NCBI GenBank assembly: GCA_964465125.1
Contig: CAYXIO010000076.1
Span: forward strand, 1 to 15,856
Source: CAYOHG01 sp964465125
GTDB lineage: Bacteria; Planctomycetota; Phycisphaerae; UBA1845; Fen-1342
DNA length: 15,856 nucleotides
Reading direction: 5' to 3'
How positions within the stretch are numbered: position 1 is the stretch's first letter; each line of letters starts with the position of its first letter. Shown here in pieces: positions 7,088 through 13,598 of this stretch. The notes below the pieces were generated by a model. That model did no database searches, had not been told where the DNA came from, and saw only the letters and a list, made by a program, of their open reading frames with translations. The translations under genes were made by a program, and so were the position numbers.

Positions 7088-9103
7088 TCAGCGCTTCGGC
7101 TTGAGATGGCGCTCGAACCAATCGGCGATGCGGCGCAGGCGCTCGGCCCGATTCTGCGGGCGTCCGCCGCGCGACAGCCCGTGCGACTCGCCCTCGAACG
7201 CCACGTACTCAACCGTCTTGCCGAGGAACTTGAGGGCAGTGAACAGCTCGTCAGCCTGACCGATCGGGCAACGCAGGTCCTGGTTCGAGTGGAGGATCAG
7301 CAGCGGCGTCTTGACGTTCTTCACCAAAGCCAGCGGCGATTGCCTCCATTGTGTCGAGCGATCCTGCCACGGCGGCGGACCGATCTCCCCGTCAAACATG
7401 TGGCCGCAGTCGCTGCTGCCGAACATCGATTCGAAGTTGACGCAGCTTCGCTGGGTCACGGCGGCGGCATAGCGCGTCTCGCGGCCGATGATCCAGTTCG
7501 TCATGTACCCGCCGTACGATCCGCCGGTCACGCCGACACGCGCCGGATCGATGAACGGGCGCGAGAAGATCCAGTTGCCGAGGGTGCGCAGGTCGTCGTG
7601 GTCGACGGTGCCCCAGCGGCGGATGATCGCGCGGCGGTGCTCGATCCCGTAGCCGGAGCTGCCGCGCGGGTTCGAATACACGACGACGAATCCGCGCGCG
7701 GCAAGCATCTGCATCTCGTGAAAGAACGCGCTGCCATACTGGGCCTGCGGTCCGCCGTGAATCTCCAGGATCGCCGGGTAGCGGCGCGAGCGATTGAATC
7801 CCGGCGGCCGCAGGATCCAGCAGTGCAGGCGCCCGCCGCGGCTTTTCAACCAGAACGCCTCGGGCTGGACGACGGCGACTCGGCCCAGCGCCGCGCGATT
7901 GACCTCGCTGAGGCGCGTGAGAGCGAAATCGGCGCGCGGGTCGCAGACGAACACGTCGCCGGGATTGGTCGCGGTCCCGATCGACAGGGCGATGCGGCCC
8001 TCGCGCGCCGTTCGCTGCACGCTGTAAATGTTGATGTCGCCGCTCGTCACGGCGCGCGAAGTGCGCTGGCTGAGATCGTGCTCGTAGAGGTGCACGGAGC
8101 CTGCCGTGCTGACGAGGAAGCAGACCCGCCGCCCGTCCGCCGACCAGATCGGCGCCTGGGCCTCGAACGCCGAGATCGCCACGTCGCCGAGCGTGATGTT
8201 CATGCAGACGTTGTCGATGTCGCGCGAGAGCTGGCGGGCGCGGCCGCCGGACGCGGAGACGAGCCAGATGTGCTCGTCGTAGCGACTCCATTGCCGCGGG
8301 CGGTTGGGCCGGCCGATGTAGGCAAGCTGCGTTCCGTCGGGCGACCACGAGAAGCTGAGTGCCTCGCCGGGCCGCGGCGAGATGCGACGGAGCGGTCCGC
8401 CGGAAGCGGGTACGGCGTAGATGCCGGCCTGGTCGAAGTTCCGGTCGGGGTCGCTCTCGCGGTTGGAGAGGAAGGCGATCATGCGTCCGTCGGGGCTGAA
8501 GCGCGGATGCAGGTGGTCGTAGTTTCCGAGCGACAGCCGGCGCGGCTTGCCGCCGCCCTCCGCCGCGATGACGAACAGGTGCTTGTAGTGCCCGTTCCAG
8601 AACCCGACGCCGTCGAGCTTGTGCGTCAACCGGGTGATGTGCTGAATCGTCGGTCGGCGCTTGAGCTCGTCGTTCTTCTCGTCGCGCTCGAGCTTCTCGC
8701 GCTCGTTGAGCGCCTGGTAGACGTAGACGATGCGCTTGCCGTCGGGCGACCAGTGAAAATCGCTGACGGCTCCGTCGAGATCGGTCAGTCGCCGGGGCTC
8801 TCCGCCGCTCATGGGCAGTATCCACAGGGCGGCGGTCTTGTCGCGCGTCGAGATGAACGCCAGGCGGTCGCCGCTGGGCGAGAAGCCCGGCAGGAGGTCG
8901 TTGAACTTGCCTTCGGCCGTCAGCGGGCGAACCGCGCGCGTTTCGACGTCGGCCAGCATGAGCTGTACGTAGTTCTTGTTCTCGTCGGGCACGCTGCGCT
9001 TCAGCTCGAAGACCACCCGGCGGCCGTCGGGAGCCATGGCCACCGCGCCTACGGCGCGCAGTCCGAATAAGTCCTCGATTCGCATTCCGCGCGGCTGTGG
9101 CAT
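7088..9103 (-). CDS. S9-family (prolyl oligopeptidase/acylaminoacyl peptidase) serine peptidase
   Basis: A 671-residue protein in the usual two-domain form. Residues about 15-400 are a beta-propeller of repeated blades with SPDG-type motifs (FSPSGDRLAF 74-83, WSPDGKRIVY 118-127, FSPDGRMIAF 202-211, WSPDGTQLAY 253-262). Residues about 420-671 are the alpha/beta-hydrolase: EIHGGPQAQYG (447-457), YSNPRGSSGYG (476-486), and a complete catalytic triad of S529 in GGSYGGYM, D609 in HSNQDLRCP and H641 in EGESHGL. Such enzymes clip short peptides or N-acylated residues. No signal peptide is visible, so it is probably cytoplasmic. GAGGAGGAG sits 7 nt before the ATG. It is convergent with the membrane gene, 19 nt away, and its own operon has no other member. 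Substrate is unknown. Confidence 0.93.
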   Translation of the reverse strand: MPQPRGMRIEDLFGLRAVGAVAMAPDGRRVVFELKRSVPDENKNYVQLMLADVETRAVRPLTAEGKFNDLLPGFSPSGDRLAFISTRDKTAALWILPMSGGEPRRLTDLDGAVSDFHWSPDGKRIVYVYQALNEREKLERDEKNDELKRRPTIQHITRLTHKLDGVGFWNGHYKHLFVIAAEGGGKPRRLSLGNYDHLHPRFSPDGRMIAFLSNRESDPDRNFDQAGIYAVPASGGPLRRISPRPGEALSFSWSPDGTQLAYIGRPNRPRQWSRYDEHIWLVSASGGRARQLSRDIDNVCMNITLGDVAISAFEAQAPIWSADGRRVCFLVSTAGSVHLYEHDLSQRTSRAVTSGDINIYSVQRTAREGRIALSIGTATNPGDVFVCDPRADFALTRLSEVNRAALGRVAVVQPEAFWLKSRGGRLHCWILRPPGFNRSRRYPAILEIHGGPQAQYGSAFFHEMQMLAARGFVVVYSNPRGSSGYGIEHRRAIIRRWGTVDHDDLRTLGNWIFSRPFIDPARVGVTGGSYGGYMTNWIIGRETRYAAAVTQRSCVNFESMFGSSDCGHMFDGEIGPPPWQDRSTQWRQSPLALVKNVKTPLLILHSNQDLRCPIGQADELFTALKFLGKTVEYVAFEGESHGLSRGGRPQNRAERLRRIADWFERHLKPKR

Positions 9104-9180
9104 TGCGCAACTCCTCCTCGACCACGCCCGGTCGGTCAGGCGGGAACGGTCGGATCACGCCGGAATCCGCCGTGCGACGA

Positions 9181-9209
9181 GTTATAGACCCTCCCGCACA
9201 GCGTTCCCA
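9181..9209 (-). promoter_or_regulatory. Possible promoter for the S9 peptidase gene
   Basis: On the minus strand a TATAAC box (complement of 9181-9186) matches the -10 consensus at 5 of 6 positions, with a weak TGGGAA (complement of 9204-9209) 17 nt upstream. This would give a leader of about 70 nt. It is one of the few AT-rich hexamers in this 220-nt divergent gap; the weak -35 keeps confidence low. Confidence 0.25.
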
Positions 9210-9323
9210 GCCGAAATCCTTTACGCGTCGCGGCGCGCGTTGCATCGTCCTCGCCGGCGCGCCGCGGTGCTGCTGGGTGTCGCAGGTTTGGCCGATACAG
9301 GACCAGGGGTGCACACGGGAGTG

Positions 9324-9848
9324 ATGATGAACCAGGCCGAACGACCGCGCATACGCACGGCGCTGATGACCGGGACGTTCTACGTCGACGTGCAGGGCCG
9401 CGCGACGCAGCGCGTCTGCCCGACGATCGACCGGCTGATCGAGGCGCTGCTCAAAGGCGGCGCGCGGCCGGAGAAGGTCGTGATCGACCTGCGCGGCGCC
9501 GATTGGGTCGACAGCACGTTCGCCGGCTGGCTGGTCGGAGTCTACCGCCGCTTGGATCGATCCGGGGCCAAGCTGTCGCTGACCGGCTGCTCAGACCGCT
9601 GCGTCGCCTCCCTGCGGAAGATGAGCCTGCACCGCGTTCTTGTATTCGAGTATTTTCCGCAGCCAGAAGTGACGCAGGAACTCGAATGCGAGGCGGAGCG
9701 ACACGCGGACGCGTCATCGTTGCAGCTCATGCTGCGCGCTCACGAAGAGTTGATCGGGATCAGCGACCAGAACGCGCGGTCGTTCGAATCCGTCGTGCGG
9801 ATGCTGCGTTTCCAGCTCGAGGTCGCCAACGGGCGGCCGACAGCCTGA
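9324..9848 (+). CDS. STAS-domain protein (anti-sigma-factor-antagonist-like) with a helical C-terminal extension
   Basis: A 174-residue soluble protein. Residues about 12-115 fit a STAS domain: a first strand (TFYVDVQGRAT), KVVIDLRGADWVDSTFAGWLV (51-71) and GAKLSLTGCSDRCVASLRKM (81-100). S64 in WVDSTFAG occupies the place of the serine phosphorylated in SpoIIAA-type antagonists (MDSSG), so partner switching by phosphorylation is plausible. Residues 115-170 form a probable helical extension rich in Glu, Leu and Arg, longer than a plain antagonist. GTG 9321, ATG 9324 and ATG 9327 are all in frame; GGGAG (9317-9321) best suits 9327 or 9324. No anti-sigma kinase, phosphatase or sigma factor gene is beside it. 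The next gene, 160 nt downstream on the same strand, is an unrecognised protein that may be its partner. The role is inferred from the fold only. Confidence 0.8.
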   Translation: MMNQAERPRIRTALMTGTFYVDVQGRATQRVCPTIDRLIEALLKGGARPEKVVIDLRGADWVDSTFAGWLVGVYRRLDRSGAKLSLTGCSDRCVASLRKMSLHRVLVFEYFPQPEVTQELECEAERHADASSLQLMLRAHEELIGISDQNARSFESVVRMLRFQLEVANGRPTA

Positions 9849-10008
9849 TGCTGGTGCGATCGCACCATTCCGCAAGGAGCAAGCTGCCGCGCTCGAATCC
9901 TGGCACTTTTTTCGGAAGCCAACTCGCCTCGGGGCGCAGCGCGTTCTATGAATGTAATTGGGTAACGACGCGGCACCGGGGCGCCGTGGAACGCGTGGAG
10001 CAGAGCGA

Positions 10009-10533
10009 ATGCGCTGGAACGACGACGCCGGACACCCGCTGCGCAAGCTCTTCAGCGGAACGGTCGAGCAGGTGTTCATGTCGGATCTAGGAATCTGCGA
10101 CCACCGCTTGACGGACTACCTGGGCGACGTGCTCTGTGAGTTCGTTCACGTCGACCAGATTTTTCGCCTGCGGACGGTCGATGGGGCGGCAATCCGCGAG
10201 ATCTCGCGCATGGAAGCCGAGGCGCATCTGGACGACTCCGTCTCCGCGAGCCAGCGGATGCGGATCGTCAACCGCTATATCGGCGATTTCACGCTGTTCT
10301 GGACCGGCGTCTATCCCGAGCAGCTTCGCCCGCGCGTGGCGTGCGTCGATCGGCTGGGCGAATACGTTCTGCAAGGCCGCCGCTCCTACGGTATCGCAAG
10401 CGAACTGACTTCCCCGAACGACCAGCCCCCCGCGTCGCTCCTGCGGCTGCTGAGCGACCAGTTCGAAGCGTGCGTGCACGGGCTGCGGCGCGTGCGCGAC
10501 GAATGGGAGCGGGCGTCCACTCAGCGGCCCTGA
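10009..10533 (+). CDS. Conserved-looking protein of unknown function
   Basis: I do not recognise this 174-residue family. It is soluble-looking, with no signal peptide or membrane helix. The middle is mostly helical, with the notable segments LTDYLGDVLCEFVHVDQIFRL (34-54), RIVNRYIGDFTLFWTGVYPE (85-104) and a C-terminal helix LLRLLSDQFEACVHGLRRVRDEW (144-166). The aromatic-rich RYIGDFTLFWTG core has the compositional look of a constrained domain rather than a shadow frame. GGAG (9997-10000) lies 8 nt before the ATG at 10009; a TTG further upstream (9958) has no ribosome binding site. It follows the STAS gene by 160 nt on the same strand and is the same length, so a functional pairing is possible. 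A TATGAAT box at 9947-9953 could be its own -10. Its last 13 nt overlap the 3' end of the SagB-type gene on the other strand. Confidence 0.75.
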   Translation: MRWNDDAGHPLRKLFSGTVEQVFMSDLGICDHRLTDYLGDVLCEFVHVDQIFRLRTVDGAAIREISRMEAEAHLDDSVSASQRMRIVNRYIGDFTLFWTGVYPEQLRPRVACVDRLGEYVLQGRRSYGIASELTSPNDQPPASLLRLLSDQFEACVHGLRRVRDEWERASTQRP

Positions 10534-12404
10534 AACTCAACCAAAGAGCGAAGCTGGGCGGCATCAGGAGGCTCGCGCGCTGCTCCTGATTCGTACGCGG
10601 GCAGCGTGGTGATCCTCGGGTCGTCCAGCGGTCCGCCGACGGTGAAGTGATAGAGCGACTGGAACGCGGGGTCGCGGATACCGACCGTCTCGTGGACCCA
10701 GTCGTCAAAGTACGCGCCGATGCCTGTCGCCCGCACGCCGGCGGCTTCCGCTTCGAGGTAGAGCACCTGCCCGATGCAGCCGGCCTCCCAGAACAGCTCT
10801 CGATACGCCCAGGGCTCGGAATCCAGCCCGGCGGATTCGAAGTCGGCCAGCATGCCCAGGCTGAACGCGCTGTCGCCGGCGATGGCCTGATCCAGCGAGA
10901 GCTGCCGCGCCGCCGAGCGACAATCCGCCACGTGCAGCAGGCAGAGTGGCAACTCGACCGGCACGCCCTCGGGCCGCGTCCACGCATAGGACGAGTGCAG
11001 GGCGGCGCGCAGCCGGACTTCGGCCGATGCGTCGCGAACGAGCAGGTAGATTCCCGGCGGCAGCCCGTCGACGCGGTGCACGAAAAGTAGCAGGTGAACG
11101 CGCGGCGGTGCGGGCAGCGCGTCGAACGGGCTCCGCGCCGACTGCACGCTCGCCCGCTCGGATGCCACCAGGCGCGCGCTCGGCAGCGACCGCGTCATCA
11201 TGCGGCAGAATGCGGGCAGCGCGAGACGGGTCTCGCCGTCAAACTCTACCGCGCTGCGTCGACGGCGGATGATCTGCATGGCCGACGGCGCCGGGACCGG
11301 GTCCGCAGCCGGCAGCGCTGGCTCCGGATGGAGCTGTCTTCGCGCCGGCGCGACCAAGCCAACAGCGAGGGCCGCGCGGCGCGGACGGCGAGCCTCCGAC
11401 GCCACTGCGTCGATGATCGGCCAGTGAACATGAGCCGGGCTGAGCCGATTCGCAGTCCCGATCCAGACCGATTCGGCCAGCGGTGTTCGAACCCGCGCGT
11501 CGAAATCCAGCGCCAGCGCGCGCCGCGCGGCAGCGCGCTCGAGCGCATCGGGTGCCTTGCCGGTTCGAACGGCCGCGAGCAGATCCGGCTCTTCCGGCTC
11601 GGGCACCTCGGAGCGCGCCGGCGGGCAATACGACACCGGGTGCGGGTGCGAGCGCCGTTCTTGCTGGGGAGCGTCGCCTTCCTCCGCGGACGTGCCCGAT
11701 TCGCTCAGTCGATTCAGCCCCAGCAATGCAGCGACATCTTCGTCGCCAAGCTCGCCGACGACCTCGAGGCGCCAGTCCAGCGCCGCCGCCGCGAACCAGA
11801 GCGCTGCCAGCGCGTGTCCGACGTCGTGCTGGCAGTATCGATAGGCCCGCTCGCCGTACTTCCATGCTTCCCGCCAGAGGATGGACGAGAGGCCGACGAA
11901 GAACGCGTCTTCGCCAAAATGCTCCCGCAGCGCCTGCCAGGCCCGGCGGGGAAGCATTGCGCGGCGTTCGAGGGCGTGCACGCGCGGAGCGTAGTGATAG
12001 ACGGCAGGCTCGTCAGCGAGCCCGGGGATGGCCGGGAGCAGCGCGTAGCCTTCCGTCGGGTGCAGATTCCCGCTCGATGGGTTGCATCGCAGCGACCAGC
12101 GCGACGCGCCGGCTTGCTTCCACGCGCTGATCGCCAGCGACAGGTAGAAGAAGAGCGAGACGCTGCCAAGGCAGAGCGCGGCAGGGTCGCGGCCGGGCGC
12201 TTCGAACAGCGAGGCGTACGGGCCGGTCGGGTCGTCAACGGGAATCGGCAGCGAGATGAGCGGTGCGCCGCCGTATCGTCGAAACGGGCTGGGCTGCGTC
12301 TCCCAATCGAGGTAGCCCAGGGAGCGGGCGTAGCGGCCGCGGTGGTGCTTGGTCGCGTCGTGATAGTCGATTACACGAAGCGGTTCGTTCGTTGCACGGG
12401 ACAC
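10521..12404 (-). CDS. SagB/ThcOx-type FMN-dependent dehydrogenase with two nitroreductase-like domains
   Basis: A 627-residue cytoplasmic protein with tandem nitroreductase-fold domains. Domain 1 (about 12-235) has the SagB-type opening YHDATKHHRGRY (14-25) and RWSLRCNPSSGNLHPTEGY (102-120), the PSGGxLHPxE-like flavin motif. A Pro/Ala/Arg-rich linker follows (about 236-370). Domain 2 (about 376-600) opens IIRRRRSAVEFDG (378-390) and ends GIGAYFDDWVHETVGI (561-576) and QSLYHFTVGGP (582-592). Family members oxidise thiazoline/oxazoline rings in RiPP biosynthesis, but many double-domain forms occur outside such clusters and their substrate is unknown. No YcaO cyclodehydratase or precursor peptide is visible here. 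The start is the GTG at 12404: the conserved motif begins at residue 14, no in-frame start lies further upstream, and no Shine-Dalgarno is present. A TATACT box and an inverted repeat overlap the start. Confidence 0.88.
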   Translation of the reverse strand: MSRATNEPLRVIDYHDATKHHRGRYARSLGYLDWETQPSPFRRYGGAPLISLPIPVDDPTGPYASLFEAPGRDPAALCLGSVSLFFYLSLAISAWKQAGASRWSLRCNPSSGNLHPTEGYALLPAIPGLADEPAVYHYAPRVHALERRAMLPRRAWQALREHFGEDAFFVGLSSILWREAWKYGERAYRYCQHDVGHALAALWFAAAALDWRLEVVGELGDEDVAALLGLNRLSESGTSAEEGDAPQQERRSHPHPVSYCPPARSEVPEPEEPDLLAAVRTGKAPDALERAAARRALALDFDARVRTPLAESVWIGTANRLSPAHVHWPIIDAVASEARRPRRAALAVGLVAPARRQLHPEPALPAADPVPAPSAMQIIRRRRSAVEFDGETRLALPAFCRMMTRSLPSARLVASERASVQSARSPFDALPAPPRVHLLLFVHRVDGLPPGIYLLVRDASAEVRLRAALHSSYAWTRPEGVPVELPLCLLHVADCRSAARQLSLDQAIAGDSAFSLGMLADFESAGLDSEPWAYRELFWEAGCIGQVLYLEAEAAGVRATGIGAYFDDWVHETVGIRDPAFQSLYHFTVGGPLDDPRITTLPAYESGAAREPPDAAQLRSLVEFQGR

Positions 12405-12427
12405 AGGCTGAGTATAGCCGCAGCCTG
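12404..12427. promoter_or_regulatory. Inverted repeat centred on a -10-like box at the SagB-type gene start
   Basis: CAGGCTG (12404-12410) and CAGCCTG (12421-12427) are perfect 7-bp arms with a 10-nt spacer. On the minus strand the spacer holds TATACT (complement of 12411-12416), 7 nt before the GTG start codon whose first base is in the arm. The layout suits an operator covering the -10 region, and the expected transcription start would fall at or next to the start codon, which would make the mRNA leaderless. No convincing -35 is present. Confidence 0.4.
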
Positions 12428-12496
12428 CATTTGCGCAGGAAGGATTCGACCCCCGAAGGGAGGTCCGCCGCGCGCGTGTCCGCGTCCTCGTTCGTC

Positions 12497-13192
12497 TCAG
12501 GCGACGGAGCGCCCCGGGCGTTGACGATGCCGCGTGCTGGTGCGCGCCAGCGAGCGGGCGATGAACTCCTCGGCCCGCATCAACTCGCAGCCCTTCACGT
12601 CCAGTTGACGCAGCGCCATGTCCGCTTCATCCGCACGCCACCATCCGCACGCATCCACGAGCAGCGTCACGCGGCGCTCGCGGCGAAGCAGCCCGAGCGC
12701 CAGCATGCGCAGCGAGTGCTCCAGCGCAACGCCGCAGACGATGAAGCGCTGCGCAGGCAGCTCGGTCAGCAACCGATCGAGCTTGGGATGCGTGAAGGGG
12801 TCGCGGTGGTGCTTGGTGAGAATCACCTGCTGGTGGCGCTTCAGGACGTCGAGCGCCACCGACAGGCAGTTGTCGGAATCAAGCACAAAGTGGTCCGGCA
12901 ACAGCGAGATTCCGAACTTGGCCGGGATCGGGCCGACCGGAGAGTGAACCTCGACAAATGCGTCACCGATGTCGCCGGGCCGGCGGCTGTCGATGCAGGA
13001 GAGCACCGGGTGCTTGCACCAGCGGGCGAACGCCATCACATGTCGGATGTTGGGAGCAATCGCCTCCGCGTTGTCGCAACGCAAGGGAGCATCCGGGCGC
13101 AGGTACTCGCGCTGCGCGCCGAGATCGACAATCACTTCGTGATGCCCGTTTGACAGGAATGACAGTTTTGACAGAGCCCGATCGGCGTACAT
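12497..13192 (-). CDS. Isochorismatase-fold (cysteine hydrolase-like) protein lacking the catalytic cysteine
   Basis: A 231-residue cytoplasmic protein with the isochorismatase/cysteine hydrolase fold. Numbering from the ATG at 13192, the first strand is EVIVDLGAQREYL with D23 in the catalytic Asp place; the catalytic Lys is K127 in VILTKHHRDPF; the nucleophile strand is RFIVCGVALEHSLRMLALGLL, where the usual Cys (VCGVATDxCV) is Ser, S160. The VCG cysteine (C153) is kept. True isochorismatases also lack the Cys, so it need not be inactive, but hydrolase activity of the amidase type is doubtful. I chose ATG 13192 because AGG lies 9 nt before it; GTG 13219 would add nine residues but has no ribosome binding site. 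It follows the intergenic promoter region and precedes the SagB-type gene by 92 nt on the same strand, so they may share a transcript. Substrate is unknown. Confidence 0.85.
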   Translation of the reverse strand: MYADRALSKLSFLSNGHHEVIVDLGAQREYLRPDAPLRCDNAEAIAPNIRHVMAFARWCKHPVLSCIDSRRPGDIGDAFVEVHSPVGPIPAKFGISLLPDHFVLDSDNCLSVALDVLKRHQQVILTKHHRDPFTHPKLDRLLTELPAQRFIVCGVALEHSLRMLALGLLRRERRVTLLVDACGWWRADEADMALRQLDVKGCELMRAEEFIARSLARTSTRHRQRPGRSVA

Positions 13193-13598
13193 GCCCCACC
13201 GCCTGCGCAGTGCGCTCACTCAGAACGAGTCATGATCCAGTGCAGGCGGAAAGGACCGGGCACAGAACGCGCCCGGAGGAATCTCGCTTCGTTCCCGCCT
13301 CGCCCCTTCGCGTCGAATTGTAGGCAGAAATGTTTTCGTATCGCAAGGGCTTGGTGAATGAAAATCTAATACTTTCAAGGGGTTACGAGCGATTGGCACG
13401 TCCGCGTAAAACTTGCGGATGTTATGGGACGGCCCTCCGTCACCCCCCTGTGCGGCGCTCAACGGTTCACCGCGCCGCGGTTGGACGCGCGCGGCCGCAG
13501 TCGTCATACTCCTGCCGAATCGCGCGGCGCTCCGCGGCGTCCATCGGCGTCGACGGTAAAGCTTCCGACGACCCGAGCGGCATCTTGTCAGGTGAGCC
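13193..13598. other. Divergent intergenic region with an AT-rich island
   Basis: About 400 nt between the isochorismatase-fold gene and the mutase gene. It holds an AT-rich stretch (about 13314-13393) that stands out in this GC-rich window. The leftward promoter candidate is listed separately. Rightward, TCTAAT (13365-13370) resembles a -10 at 5 of 6 positions but has only a weak -35 (TCGCAA, 13341-13346, 18-nt spacer), and TTGGCA (13393-13398) resembles a -35 with no good -10. A 92-codon ORF from ATG 13330 to 13608 lacks a ribosome binding site and overlaps the mutase start, so I do not call it a gene. Confidence 0.45.
13317..13346 (-). promoter_or_regulatory. Candidate promoter for the isochorismatase-fold / SagB-type gene pair
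   Basis: Minus strand: TTGCGA (complement of 13341-13346), 18-nt spacer, TACAAT (complement of 13317-13322). The -10 matches the consensus at 5 of 6 and the -35 at 4 of 6. Transcription would begin near 13309, giving a leader of about 115 nt to the ATG at 13192. It lies in the only markedly AT-rich stretch of the region, which supports it. Confidence 0.45.

Noticed and set aside
7081..7096. Possible terminator hairpin between the convergent GT-C-like and S9 genes
   Set aside because: AGCGC-CTCA-GCGCT gives only a 5-bp stem with no T-run, and it overlaps the peptidase stop codon.
7022..9070. 682-codon plus-strand frame opposite the S9 peptidase
   Set aside because: Antisense shadow of a peptidase with an intact catalytic triad; composition is Asp/Arg/Val-rich without domain features.
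9901..9920. Possible sigma-54 promoter (TGGCAC) before the unknown gene
   Set aside because: TGGCAC is present at 9901, but the required TTGC element at the right spacing is missing.
11094..12524. 476-codon plus-strand frame opposite the SagB-type gene
   Set aside because: Antisense shadow; the minus strand carries clear nitroreductase motifs.
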